A stretch of DNA of 64,000 bases from Mauremys mutica (GCF_020497125.1 NC_059084.1:36601341-36665340), one strand, 5' to 3'; counted from the stretch's first letter, positions 1 through 10,708 are shown. Numbers and translations: made by a program. Notes: generated by a model not told the origin, from the sequence alone.

Positions 1-240
1 TAGAGAGCCAAAGAGCCTCATCCGCCTGATCTACCATTGAGGACTTGGGGTGCCTGGGGGAGAGGGGCGGAGGAGTTGGACTGTCCTTTTTCTGGGACCT
101 CCCCTCAGACCTGTTTTCCTTGGGTCACCCTACCAGGAGCATTTAGCTCCCAACAACATAGATCTGAGGATCATTGGAACACGCAAGTCCCTTCACCACA
201 GTACGGGTGATGGTCCCTGAAGAGGCAGTAACATCACCAA
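1..240. other. No recognised feature
   Basis: I see no gene, repeat boundary or RNA in this stretch. It leads directly into the duplicated segment that begins near 241. Confidence 0.5.
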
Positions 241-2050
241 GGTCACTGCCCTTTCTCTGCTGGTGGCTGTTACACTGTAGGGTCTCTGCTGCTGGGATTG
301 TCCCTGGTGCTTTGTTTGTCCAGCACCGAGCACGTGGGACCCAGTAATAACAGGCGATGCTGGGACTCTAGCACAGCAATGAAATCTCTCCCCCCTGCAG
401 ACACGAAGCCACCTGCAATACCCTGTTAATCTCCTAGGAATTGGTTATTGGTGCTCTGAGAACACCTAGAGGCTGAAAATGAGATCAGGGCCCCCCGTTG
501 TGTCAGGTGCTGCCAGACCTCGACCAAGATCAGGGCCCCTGTTGTGCCAGGCTCTGCCCAGACGCTGACTGAGATCAGGGCCCCGTTGTGCCAGGCACTG
601 CACAGACCCCGACCAAGATCAGAGCCTCTGTTATGGCAGGCACTGGACAGGAGTCCTGACTCTCCCACCACAAGACGTTGCCCTGGGTCAACCGGTCTCC
701 CACGGTACAATATGCTCTCCCACAGTATTCTTGCCAGCAAGTTAAGAAAGTATGGATTGGATGAATGGACTATAAGGTGGATAGAAAGCTGGCTAGATTG
801 TCGGGCTCAACAGGTAGTGATCAATGGCTCAATGTCTACTTTTTTAACTTGGAAACCAGTATCAAGCAGAGTGCCCCAGTGGTCGGTCCTGGGGCTGGTT
901 TTGTTCAACATCTTTATTAATGATCTGGATGATGGGATGGATTGCACCCTCAGCACATTCGCCGATTACACTAAGCTGTGGGGGAGAGGTAGATAAGCTG
1001 GAGGGAAGGGATAGGGTCCAGAGAAACTGGAGGGTCTAGACAAATTGGAGCATTTGGCCAAAATAAATCTGATGAGGTTCAACAAGGACAAGTGCAGAGT
1101 CCTGCACTTAGGATGGAAGAATCCCATGCACAGGCTGGGGACCGACTGGTTAAGCAGCACATCTGCAGAAAAGGACCTGGGGATTACAGTGGATGAGAAG
1201 CTGTATATGAGTCAGCAGTGTGCCCTTGTTGCCAAGAAGACTAACGGCCTATTGGGCTGTATTAGTAGCAGGATTGCCAGCAGATCGAGGGAAGTGATTA
1301 TTCCCCTCTATTCGGCACTGGTGAGGCCACATCTGGAGTATTGCATCCAGTTTTCGGCCCCCCACTACAGAAAGGATGTGGACAAATTGGAGAGAGTCCA
1401 GCAAAGGGCAACAAAAGTGATCAGGGGTCTGGGGCACATGACTTATGAGGAGAGGCTGAGGGAATTGGGTTTATTTAGTCTGCCGAAGAGAAGAGTGGGG
1501 GGGGATTTAATAGCAGCCTTCAACTACCTGAAGGGGAGTTCCAAAGAGGATGGAGCTCGGCTGTTCTCAGTGGTGGCAGATGACAGAACAAGGAGCACTG
1601 GTCTCAAGTTGCAGTGGGAGTGGTCTAGGTTGGATATTAGGAAACGCTATTTCACTAGGAGGGTGGTGAAGCACTGGAATGGGTTCCCTAGGGAGGTGGT
1701 GGAATCTCCATCCATAGAGGTTTTTAAGGCCCAGCTTGACAAAGCCCTGGCTGGGATGATTTAGTTGGGGTTGGTCCTGCTTTGAGCAAGGGGTTGGACT
1801 AGATGACCTCCTGAGGTCTCTTCCAACCCTAATTATCTATGATTCTATGAACCAAGCTAGTGGCATCTTCCCTTTTCCCAAAGATGTCAGAGCAGGATGC
1901 TTGTGCCCCAGCCATGCCAGGGGGTGAATGAGAACAGCAGAGAGATCAAACCCAGCGGCCGATGAGGAAATAGCTCCCGGCTCCGCAGAGAGACACAAAC
2001 CAGCTGGAGTCTTTTTGTTCCGTATTTGTGCGGCGCTGAGCACAATGGGC
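241..2050. repeat. Duplicated segment, copy a (interrupted by CR1)
   Basis: Positions 241-520 match 9295-9550, and about 1860-2050 match about 9985-10165, in the same order and orientation. A CR1 LINE (about 693-1850) separates the two halves here but is absent from copy b, so it arrived after the duplication. Copy a also lacks about 380 bp present in copy b (about 9560-9935), and it carries a short local expansion of a ~45-bp motif (GATCAGGGCCCC-type) at 484-640. No coding capacity is evident. Confidence 0.75.
693..1850 (+). mobile_element. CR1 LINE, 5'-truncated, with ORF2 3' part and tail
   Basis: The sequence encodes the end of a CR1 ORF2 in two frames (about 712-993 and 1045-1764): reverse-transcriptase fingers/palm with a FADY box, then the C-terminal region common to CR1 elements. 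It ends with the typical CR1 3' UTR (TTGGACTAGATGACCTCCTG at 1795-1814) and the ATTCTATGA tail near 1842-1850. The second Asp of the catalytic FADD box reads Tyr, and the frame breaks just after, so the copy is dead. It is 5'-truncated, as is usual for CR1. Confidence 0.9.
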
Positions 2051-3592
2051 CACTTGTCTAGCCCTGGGCATCCTAGCCCTGCTCCCACCCCAAACACACG
2101 CAACACCAGATTGAAACAGCAGTAAAACCTTTTATTGCAGCCAAAGCAGGAGATTTCCCTCTGAACCAAACCCCAGTAGGAATATTGAGGAGAAGGAGGA
2201 GGGTAAACCTCAGTACTGACATAAAACGTGTTATCAATTTTTTTTTATCATGTTACCTCATTACAAACTTGCCTGTGTCTCCACTGAACAAAAGAGACAC
2301 AATTATTTTTATGCAGGATGTTTGGAGAATGTAATAACTGACATGCCTATATTTTTAATTGCTCATGTGAATTAAAGAAATTCAAGGAGGATTTTACTTT
2401 CTGCCTGTTACATTCATGGCATACACAGAGTGAAGTTAGATAAAAACATACTATACTCTTGCTAGAAAGAAGCAATTGTATTTCTTATAATCCAGAACTT
2501 TAACCCACAAGAATCCAAAAAACAGAGAGAGAGAAAACAGGCTGCTCCCTAAGGCACAATTCACCCAACTTACTCCAGGCAGGCTCTCTGCAGACTGATG
2601 GTGCTGAAGACCCAGATCGAATGCTCCCCTCCAGAGCCCCCTAGCCTGTCAGCAGGATCGGGGAACCCCTTGCACTTGAAGTGATAGTTTTCTAAGGAAA
2701 ACTGCATGTCTCTGATGGCCATAAAACCATCTTTATGACACTCAAGTGTGTTTACACAGGCTCTAAAACATAATTTACATAACTTGCATCTTCCGTTATC
2801 TCTCTAGACTCTCTTCCTTTGTGCTATGTTTTGAAAAGGTAAATAAGCATTGTTTATTATGAGCAATAATTAATTGAAGTGTTTAGTTGCAAGTCGTAAA
2901 TACACTGGGAATGGCAGGTGTTAAAGCCAGTAGGGTCAAAAGACAAACAAACCACTTGGATCTTATCTAAGACCAGGACAGCAGTCTAGTAGAGGGAAGA
3001 GATTATCTGGAGAACAAAGCAAGGAGGATGTTTGTGGTTTAAAGAGAGTCCTGACTTGAAAGGAATGTCTAAGTGCTCTGTATTCAGGATCAAAGAGCCT
3101 GACACTGAAGATCCTTATTGGAAGCCATAATAAGTGGGAATTTCTCCCTTCTCTCTATAGCAATAAACCTCCATTTAAACCCTGACCAATGTCTTACTGA
3201 AAGTAAAACCTTCTATAAGCTCTCTCAAAGGCTGTATCCCTGCAATTTGAAGAAAGACGCTGCTGCTTGGACAATGTTTTGCAGAGCATATGGGTGATTT
3301 CTGCCTAACTCCTGTTTCCTCCCAATGGTGCAAGCTTTGATTGCTACATATATGCCTGAAGATGGCTCTAGCTTCTTGGGAGATGCCTGTTTGCAAATAC
3401 TTTACCTAAGTGCAAAGCTTCTGATATCAGGGCTATGGAAATGGTGAGATGCTTTATGTGCCATGGAACCCAATGACCTTACTGGCCTGTGGTCTAATCA
3501 AGAAGCCATTGGAGTGCAGATTATTTATCGTATTTGGGAAATCCACACTTAAAACAGTACAGCGTCTGGGCAAAGTTAATCAACTGGCAGGG
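2051..3592. other. Gene-free AT-rich stretch 3' of RNase-1
   Basis: No gene or clear repeat boundary was found. On the minus strand AATAAA occurs near 2130 (plus-strand TTTATT) followed by TGCAG-rich sequence. It could serve as a distant poly(A) signal for RNase-1, but this is weak. The rest is ordinary AT-rich sequence. Confidence 0.4.
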
Positions 3593-3623
3593 TTACGGTT
3601 ACGGTTAGGGTTAGGGTTAGATA
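3593..3623 (+). repeat. Interstitial telomere-like repeat (TTAGGG/TTACGG)
   Basis: About five hexamers run on the plus strand: two degenerate TTACGG units, then three TTAGGG units. On the minus strand this reads CCCTAA and, before a later transposon insertion, it directly continued the RNase-1 stop codon (…ATC TAA CCC TAA…). It lies far from any chromosome end as far as this window shows. Confidence 0.85.
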
Positions 3624-4637
3624 CAGTGATGAGCTGCCAAAATCTTAGGTTCCCTACTGGGTCTTCGGCGGCATGGCTCTGGCGGCTGAAGGACCCACCA
3701 CCGAAGACCCGGTAGGGAACCGCCCAGTGAGTACACCCCCCACCCACGTCCTGCCCCCCCTCAGAAACCACAACCCATAACCCCCCCTGCCCTGCTCCTT
3801 GTCCCCTGACCACTCCTTCCCAAGACCCCCAACCCTAACTCCCCCCCAGGACCCCACCCCCTGCCAAACTTGCCCCGCTCCCTGTCCCCTGACTGCCCCG
3901 ACTCCATCCACCACCATCCCAACAGACCCCAGGATCTCCCACGCGGCGCCTACCCAACCCCCCTTCCCCATCCCCTGTCTGCCCCCCCAGAACCTCTGCC
4001 CGATCCAACCCCTCCTCCCCCGCCCCAGTCCCGGACCTGGCCCTGGCCTCTTACCCCTGCCGGGGTCAGGGCCAGTGTCGGAGCCGCGCCGTGCGGCCGG
4101 AGTTGGGGCCGGGCAGTGGCTGGAGCAGGGCCAGGTGGCGCCTGGAGTCCTCATCGCGCCCCACCCTGCCCCAGCTCACCTGCAGGAAGCTTCCCCCTGG
4201 CTTCTCCTCCCACCACGCCGCCCGGCCGGACCCGGGCAGGAGCCGTGCCGCCCGACCCCAGAGTCTCACTACGACCTCACCGAGCAGCGCGGCGCGCTGC
4301 CTGGAGCCCTCCTCCCGCTGGCACCCCCGGCCCCAGCTCACCTGGTGGAAGCGCTGCTTGCTTCTCAGCCCTCCCAGCTTCCCACGCAAACAGCTGATTT
4401 GGGGGAAGCTGGGGAGGGGGAGGAGAAGCCGGAGGAGCTTCAGCAGAGGAGGCGGAGTGAGGTGAGCTGGGGCTGGGGGGAAGGGTAGGGAGCTGCTAGA
4501 GCTTTAGTTAAATTTAAAAGCCCTTTTGGAACTAGTTGTCCCTCCAGGAACAACCGGTTCTAAAGGGGGCTTCTAAATTTAACAACCGGTTCGCGCGATC
4601 CGGTGCGAATCGGCTGCAGCTCACCACTGGTTAGATA
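3616..4637. mobile_element. Non-autonomous hAT element (3624-4629) with 8-bp TSD
   Basis: Both ends carry GTTAGATA (3616-3623 and 4630-4637), an 8-bp target-site duplication typical of hAT transposons. The terminal inverted repeats read CAGTGATGAGCTGC at the left and, inverted, CAGTGGTGAGCTGC at the right. The 1006-bp interior is GC-rich and has no transposase. A near-perfect inverted repeat lies at about 3648-3720 (arms of about 24 bp). The open frames across 3799-4488 are low-complexity Pro/Ala/Gly translations and are not genes. The right TSD contains the RNase-1 stop codon. Confidence 0.9.
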
Positions 4638-5047
4638 CGCCTCAAGTATTGGACGGGCAACCCGTTGCGGCAGACCAGGCGGATACGGGCCGTGGTGGAG
4701 CTGCCCCGGTAGAGGCACAGGCCCTTGGGCTGGCGGGTGCAGACAGTCAGCTGGAAGGTGCCCAGGCTGTCGCGGGTGTCTTGCCCATGGCTTGTCCCCG
4801 AGCTGCAGACGGCTCTGAGCTGGGCTTTGCTGGCGTGGACGAAGGTGTTCTTGCCCTGGCAGCGGATGCTCCGCCTCCCCATCATGGTGGTGCAGTACTG
4901 CTGGTCGTTCTCAGCCCATGACTTGGGGACGTCGAGATGCCGCTTCAGGAATTTATCGTACTGGGCGTCGGCTGTTGAGAGTGCCAGGCAGGAGGCTGCC
5001 AGGCAGAGCAGGGGCAGAAGAGCTGGGCGTGGTGCCTTCATGGCCAT
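4631..5047 (-). CDS. RNase A-superfamily secreted protein 1, catalytic residues replaced
   Basis: The 138-residue protein has a signal peptide (about 1-28) and a mature RNase A fold. All six cysteines of the angiogenin-type pattern are present (C52, C63, C81, C103, C111, C126). The N-terminal catalytic His is kept (H37 in FLKRH). The signature CKxxNTF reads CQGKNTF, so the catalytic Lys is Gln64, with a Lys two residues on. The C-terminal PVH reads PVQ, so the second catalytic His is Gln133. Ribonuclease activity is therefore unlikely. The start at 5047 has a good Kozak context (GCCATGG). The frame stays open upstream to 5275, but a splice acceptor at 5071-5072 shows that part is intron. The neighbours are paralogs at 20.2 and 40.1 kb. 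The stop codon TAA lies in the TSD of a hAT insertion. The role may be antimicrobial, receptor-binding or lost. The family assignment is secure. Confidence 0.93.
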   Translation of the reverse strand: MAMKAPRPALLPLLCLAASCLALSTADAQYDKFLKRHLDVPKSWAENDQQYCTTMMGRRSIRCQGKNTFVHASKAQLRAVCSSGTSHGQDTRDSLGTFQLTVCTRQPKGLCLYRGSSTTARIRLVCRNGLPVQYLRRI

Positions 5048-5159
5048 GGCAGGGCCGACCCTGGGTTTGTCTGCAGCGGGGAGAACAGGGCCTGCGGAGC
5101 GGAGACACCAAGGGGAGCTGCTTCTAGTGTGGAGCATCCTGTCACCAAATCCCCTCCCC

Positions 5160-5480
5160 GATCCCAAAGCTCCGCCCCCTCCTAGAGTCCTCCCAGTCTG
5201 CCTCCTCCCATTATCCCCCCCACTCTGCCCCCACAGGTCTGCCCCCTCCCATGGTCCCTCCCACTCTGTCCCCAAATCTTTGCCCCCTCACATTGTACCC
5301 CCACTCTGTCCCCTCCCCTTATCTCTCCACTCTGCCTCCAAACTTGCGCCCCCTCTCATGGTCCTCCCACTCTGCCCCCAAGTCCCCACCCCCTCTCATT
5401 ATCCCTCCACTCTGCCTGCTCCCATGGCCCCCCCCACTCTGCCCCAAGAGCCCTGCCCCTCCCATCCCACCCCCAAAGAG
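5160..5480. repeat. C-rich imperfect tandem repeat in RNase-1 intron
   Basis: Units of about 45-60 bp built on CTCCCACTCTGCCCCC and CCCCCTCCCATGGT-like motifs repeat about six times with many changes. A shorter related C-rich tract occurs at the matching place in the RNase-3 intron (about 40580-40670), which suggests the motif predates the gene duplication. Confidence 0.6.
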
Positions 5481-5487
5481 CCCCTGC

Positions 5488-5615
5488 TCTAACCACTAGA
5501 CTCCCCTCCCCTCCCAGAGCTGGGGAAAAAATTCATGAGTCCTGGTTCCCAGCCCCCTCCTCTAACCGCTAGACCCCACTTCCCTCCCCGAGCTGGGCTA
5601 GAGCCCAGGAGCAGA
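5488..5615. repeat. Dispersed repeat with CTAGACCCCACTTCC / GAGTCCTGG motif
   Basis: Two short units of the form CTAGACTCCCCTCCC…AGAGCTGGG…GAGTCCTGGTTCCCAGC are present. The same motif recurs at 12410-12570, 21840-21950, 33090-33210, 39340-39420, 40735-40930 and 44335-44570. It looks like the tail of an ancient MIR-like SINE that often amplified locally. Confidence 0.55.
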
Positions 5616-7030
5616 ACTTGATGAATAATGAGTGTTGGGGCCATTACACACACCTCGATATGTGTCTTTGGTTGGGGGCAGTGGGAGAACACAATATTTT
5701 GAAACTTTAAATCAGGTGAAAACAAGTCATGTCAGGTGGAAACCAAACCTGCCGCTGCGCCCCAATGGGACAGGTTTCCCTTCCATGTCGGCACTTGGAT
5801 TAAAACGGAGGAGGATGAGATTTCCTGAAGGGCTGGAGTCGGGCTCCCCTTTAACCTGTCGCCCAGTGTGCTGGGTTCAAGTCCCCCCTCTGCCTGCCGA
5901 GGAGCAGGAGTTGAATTGGGGCTGTGGGATGCTGCCCTGGGGTCTCTCTCCTGCTCAAGCTGGGTGGCCATTGCATTGTGAGGGGTATGGGATCAAAGTC
6001 TTGGGGGAGGGGATGTGACATGCATATTTCCTGGGAGGGGAGGGGCAAGTAGGGGGCAGAGGAATGGGGGGAGGGAAGGAGAGGGTGGGGGCTGCAGCAA
6101 GGGGAGAGGGATAAATGGGGAGGGGTAGTAGTGTTGGGAGAGATGTTGGGGGCTCATGGGTATTAAGGGAAGGGGGGGCGGGACACCAAAAAGGGGAACA
6201 TTGGGAGGAGTTATAGGGAGACTGGGGGAGCATTGGGGAAGGAGATCCTGTCAGCCCCCCATTACCCTCCTGTATATGTGCCACCCTCTGTGGGGCCCCC
6301 GGCCCCTCCCACATGGGTGTGACCTCCCCCTTCCCTGTCCCCCTCATGTGAACCAGATTCTGGGGGGCTTGCTTATCTCAGAGCATCTGAGTCCTTTTCT
6401 CTACCCCAGTGTGTGAGCTAGGATCTGGGGGTCCCTGTCCCCCAGAGGTGTCTGAGCCCCATTCCCTGTCCTTTGTGTGTGTCAGGATCTAGGAGAGGGA
6501 ACTGCACATTTATGGGCATCTGACCCCTCATCCTTGTCCCCTTCATGTGAGCCAGAATCTGGAGGGGGCTCATCTTCCTGGGGGTGTCCGAGCGCCACTC
6601 TACCCCTATGTGAACCAGGATCTGGGGCACACCTGCCCCTCTGCACAGGGAGTTTACAACAGGCATGCTTGGCGCACACACCACACACACGTTAACAGGG
6701 CATAGCGGGGCAGTGCTAAAAGTGGGCTGAGTTAAGGTTACACGGGCAGCCTTAAAGGTGCATTTCCTGCTTTCCAGACCTTTGAGTTTTGCTCAGCTCA
6801 AAGTTCTGCCAGGGGATGACCAACTGCCAAGCACCCTTCACTCGGTGCTGTGCCGTTTATCAGAGTAAAGTTCAAATCCCTGCTCCAATGGCTAATTATT
6901 GAGCCCAGTAAAACAACTGCAAGACGAGAGACCCAGAGAGAGACTCAAATTCAAATCCTTTCTGTTCATCAGGCAGATCTCCCACATCCCTGGTAAGTGA
7001 CCGAACCTCAGGGCTAAAGGGCCGGTATTT
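5616..7030. other. Intron sequence with imperfect ~90-bp repeats at 6335-6650
   Basis: No gene is seen. From about 6335 to 6650, three or four degenerate units carry the motif CATGTGAACCAGGATCTGGGG with spacers of about 80-100 bp. G-rich and C-rich runs dominate 6020-6330. Confidence 0.4.
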
Positions 7031-7371
7031 TCTCCTCAACTATCCTATGTGTCTCATCTTCCTCTGCTGTTATCAGAATACCCAGCCTCAAAAAGAAAAA
7101 TTCCCACCTGACGCAGAGCCTCTCGCATGGCCATTTCTGCCACGTTCTGATCTCTCAGGTTCAGCCGACACAGGAATTCGCAGCTCATTTCATGTCGACC
7201 AAAAGGGTGTTTGTTTGGAGAGCAAACGACTATCGGCTGAAAGGTTCTAGCCCAGCTCTGCCCAGGAGTTCTGGCTCACGGCCCCCACCTGCTCTGACCC
7301 ACCAGCCCCAATGCGCCCCCAGAGCTAGGAAGACACCTAAGAACCTGACCCCAGCTGGGTCGCCACCTCAC

Positions 7372-7495
7372 CTTGTCCTGGGGCTCGTCTGGGAGCTGGC
7401 TCCGGAAAGAGTCTGAGCCTCCTCCCACTCTGGGGCCCTTATATGGAGCCCGAGGGCAGGAGACACACAATGAGCAACTCCGCAAACACAGCTGG
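7372..7495 (-). promoter_or_regulatory. RNase-1 promoter and non-coding exon 1
   Basis: On the minus strand a TATA-like CCATATAAGG (7437-7446) also fits a CArG box, CC(A/T)6GG. A TGTTTGC forkhead-like motif within CCAGCTGTGTTTGCGG lies about 35-50 bp further upstream (7481-7495). Transcription probably starts near 7412, giving a ~40-nt exon 1 that ends at 7372 with donor AAG|GTGAG. The same order (forkhead-like motif, TATA, exon ending near ACAAG, donor) occurs at RNase-2 and, less exactly, at RNase-3. The start site is inferred. Confidence 0.65.
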
Positions 7496-7589
7496 GGAGC
7501 AGAGACTCCCAGTCAATGGCCATAAAAAGTGGGCAGCAGGTTTGGTAAATATTTGCTGTCAAGTGTCAAAGTTCTGCCCATGATCTGCA

Positions 7590-9160
7590 GGTGCCCCTCA
7601 GTCCCTATCCATAGCACCCTCCTACCCCAGCTCTTCCCCCAACCCCAACGCTCTACCAGTGCCCCTCAGTCCCTACTCACAGCATCCTCCTGCGCCAGCT
7701 CTGCCCCCCAACCCCAAAGCCCTACCAGTGCCCCTCAGTCCCTATCCATAGCACCCTCCTACCCCAGCTCTGCCCCCAACCCCAACGCTCTACCAGTGCC
7801 CCTCAGTCCCTACTCACAGCATCCTCCTACGCCAGCTCTGCCCCCCAACCCCAACGCTCTACCAGTGCCCCTCAGTCCCTATCCATAGCACCCTCCTACC
7901 CCAGCTCTGCCCCCCAACCCCAACGCTCTACCAGTGCCCCTCAGTCCCTACTCACAGCATCCTCCTACGCCAGCTCTGCCCCCCAACCCCAACGCTCTAC
8001 CAGTGCCCCTCAGTCCCTATCCATAGCACCCTCCTACCCCAGCTCTGCCCCCAACCCCAAAGCCCTACCAGTGCTCCTCAGTCCCTATCCATAGCACCCT
8101 CCTACCCCAGCTCTTCCCCCAACCCCAACGCTCTACCAGTGCCCCTCAGTCCCTACTCACAGCATCCTCCTGCGCCAGCTCTGCCCCCCAACCCCAAAGC
8201 CCTACCAGTGCCCCTCAGTCCCTATCCATAGCACCCTCCTACCCAGCTCTTCCCCCAACCCAAACGCTCTACCAGTGCCCCTCAGTCCCTACTCACAGCA
8301 TCCTCCTGCGCCAGCTCTGCCCCCCAACCCCAAAGCCCTACCAGTGCCCCTCAGTCCCTATCCATAGCACCCTCCTACCCCAGCTCTTCCCCCAACCCCA
8401 ACGCTCTACCAGTGCCCCTCAGTCCCTACTCACAGCATCCTCCTACGCCAGCTCTGCCCCCCAACCCCAACGCTCTACCAGTGCCCCTCAGTCCCTATCC
8501 ATAGCACCCTCCTACCCCAGCTCTGCCCCCCAACCCCAAAGCCCTACCAGTGCTCCTCAGTCCCTATCCATAGCACCCTCCTACCCCAGCTCTTCCCCCA
8601 ACCCCAACGCTCTACCAGTGCCCCTCAGTCCCTATCCATTGCACCCTCCTACCCCTGATCTTCCCCCAACCCCAACGCTCTACCAGTGCCCCTCAGTCCC
8701 TATCTATAGCACCCTCCTACCCCAGCTCTTCCCCCAACCCCAACGCTCTACCAGTGCCCCTCAGTCCCTACTCACAGCATCCTCCTACGCCAGCTCTGCC
8801 CCCCAACCCCAACGCTCTACCAGTGCCCCTCAGTCCCTATCCATAGCACCCTCCTACCCCAGCTCTGCCCCCCAACCCCAAAGCCCTACCAGTGCTCCTC
8901 AGTCCCTATACATAGCACCCTCCTACCCCAGCTCTGCCCCCAACCCCAACGCTCTACCAGTGCCCCTCAGTCCCTATTCACAGCATCCTCCTGCGCCAGC
9001 TCTGCCCCCCCAACCCCAAAGCCCTACCAGTGCCCCTCAGTCCCTATCCATAGCACCCTCCTACCCCAGCTCTGCCCCCAACCCCAACGCTCTACCAGTG
9101 CCCCTCAGTCCCTACTCACAGCATCCTCCTACGCCAGCTCTGCCCCCCAACACAGCTTTA
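7590..9160. repeat. ~68-bp minisatellite, about 23 copies, partly dimeric
   Basis: Units of 68-69 bp carry CCAGTGCCCCTCAGTCCCTA and differ mainly as two types: TATCCATAGCACCCTCCTAC and TACTCACAGCATCCTCCTRC. These alternate over much of the array, giving a ~137-bp higher-order period with some runs of one type. The array lies 100-1700 bp upstream of the RNase-1 promoter. Long open frames across it are translations of the repeat, not proteins. Single related units occur at 22300-22380, 28790-28860, 42290-42370 and 43140-43210. Confidence 0.9.
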
Positions 9161-9289
9161 CCAACATCCATTAGTCCTGACCCCCTCCCATTCCTCTACC
9201 CCCCCCATTCAACCCCGCAGCCACAACACCCATCTCTAACACGCCAGTGACACCCATCACCATGGTCTCTGGCCTCCATGTTCTGTCCC

Positions 9290-10165
9290 CATCCCCTTCT
9301 CTGCCAGTGGCTGTTAACACTGTAGGGTCTCTGCTGCCGGGATTGTCCCTGGTGCTGTGTCCAGCACCAAGCACATGGGACCCAGTCATGAAAGGCGACG
9401 CTGAGACTCTAGCACAGCAATGAACTCTCTCCCCCCTGGGGGCATGGAGCCACCTGCGATACCCTGTTAATCTCCTAGGAATTGGTTATTGGTGCTCTGG
9501 GAACACCTAAGGGCTGCAACAGAGATCAGGGCCCCCCGTTGTACAGGGCACTGCACAGTCACAGAGTAAGAGACATCCCCTGCCCTGAAGAGCTTCCAGT
9601 GCACAGAGTGAAAGGTTGGGAGGGGAAACTAAGGCATGGGCAACAAAGCATCAGGGCCCAGATCACACAACAGGCCAGAACTGGGAACAGAACCCACGTG
9701 TCCTGGATCCCAGCCCCATTCCCTCCCCTCTAGCCCACACTGCCTGGCTTTGCAAATTATGGGCCTTATCCCAGACCCATTGCAACCAACTGGAGTCTTT
9801 CCCTGGCTGCGGATCAGGCCCTACATTGGGAAAGAGACTGTTACTTCAACCCCATTGTGCAGAATGGGAAACTGAGGCACAGAGAAGAGACGTGTCTTGC
9901 CCCACGTGCAGAGTCAGGAATTGAACCTAGGAGTCCTGACTCTTGCAGCACAAGACACTGCCCCAGGACAACTAAGTTAGTCCCAGAGGAGCTCAGAGCA
10001 GGGTGCTCCCACCCCACCCATGGCAGGGGGTGAACGAGAACAGCAAAGAGCTCAAACCTGGCAGCCAATGGGGAACTAGCACCCGGATCTGCTGAGACAC
10101 ACAAACCAGCCGGTGTCGTTTTGTTCTGTGTTTGTGCAGCGCTGATCACCATGGTCCCTTGTCCA
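9290..10165. repeat. Duplicated segment, copy b
   Basis: This is the uninterrupted partner of 241-2050. It includes MIR-like sequence at about 9530-9745 (GGGGAAACTAAGGCATGGGC and the following ACCCACGTG…CCCAGCC tail) and at about 9840-9960 (GGGAAACTGAGGCACAGAGA). No gene is visible. Confidence 0.7.
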
Positions 10166-10708
10166 GCCGTGGGCGGCTTACCTGTTCCTGCTGTTCAAAC
10201 AGTGTCTATTTATCTGTCTCTCCCCGATCCCACGCGTACCTGCCAGCCAGTGGTTTATCTACCTGGCCTAGCATCCAGCCTTGGAGCAGTGCCAATTCAC
10301 TCCAGCTGGGGACCTGTTCCAAAACCTCCCTGAATATTAGCAGCCTTATCTTCCTCCCCTTGCGCCAGCAGCTGAGTTATTCCAGATTCACAGCACCAGG
10401 CAGGCATGGAGAACCAGATCCTAGCTCCGTCCATCTCTCTGTGGCAGGGTTTGCCATGCTCCAGTCAGTGCCGTCTCTGTGAACGCGCCAGGTTCAAGCG
10501 AGGTTATACATTCCACAGCTCAGCTGTCCCTCCACTGCTGCTCCCTCTGCGTCTGCAGCTACGGTGCTATTTACACTGGTGCCAGCATGCTGAGAACTCG
10601 CATAGTCTGTGCACATGAACAGGGAATTGCACCCTCGGCTTGGAGATCAGAGACCTAGTCAAGCCCGCTCCACAGAATGGACCCCACGCCTGCTACATTG
10701 TGCAGCCC
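10166..10708. other. No recognised feature
   Basis: I see no gene, tRNA or repeat boundary here. Several short open frames lack any family signature. Confidence 0.4.

Larger units (their letters stand above)
5071..7371 (-). other. Intron 1 of RNase-1 (predicted)
   Basis: The acceptor on the minus strand is a pyrimidine tract ending CCGCTGCAG at 5071-5072. The donor is AAG|GTGAG with GT at 7371-7370. This matches the family's usual structure, in which one intron separates a non-coding first exon from the whole coding exon. The intron contains a C-rich imperfect tandem repeat, MIR-like tails and G-rich sequence, but no gene. Confidence 0.7.

Noticed and set aside
3593..3623. True chromosome end
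   Set aside because: Only about five units are present and they are flanked by ordinary sequence on both sides, so it is interstitial.
3799..4488. Open frames of over 170 codons, Pro-rich and Ala-rich
   Set aside because: They lie wholly inside the non-autonomous hAT element and reflect its GC-rich composition.
5048..5275. N-terminal extension of RNase-1 to 5275
   Set aside because: A pyrimidine tract and AG acceptor at 5071-5072 and a signal peptide starting at 5047 show that the upstream frame is intron.
7590..9160. CRISPR-like array
   Set aside because: Units are contiguous with no unique spacers, there are no cas genes, and the DNA is vertebrate.
7529..9250. Long open frames giving Ser/Pro/Gln/Ala-rich proteins
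   Set aside because: They are translations of the 68-bp minisatellite; the unit length and C-rich composition keep frames open without selection.
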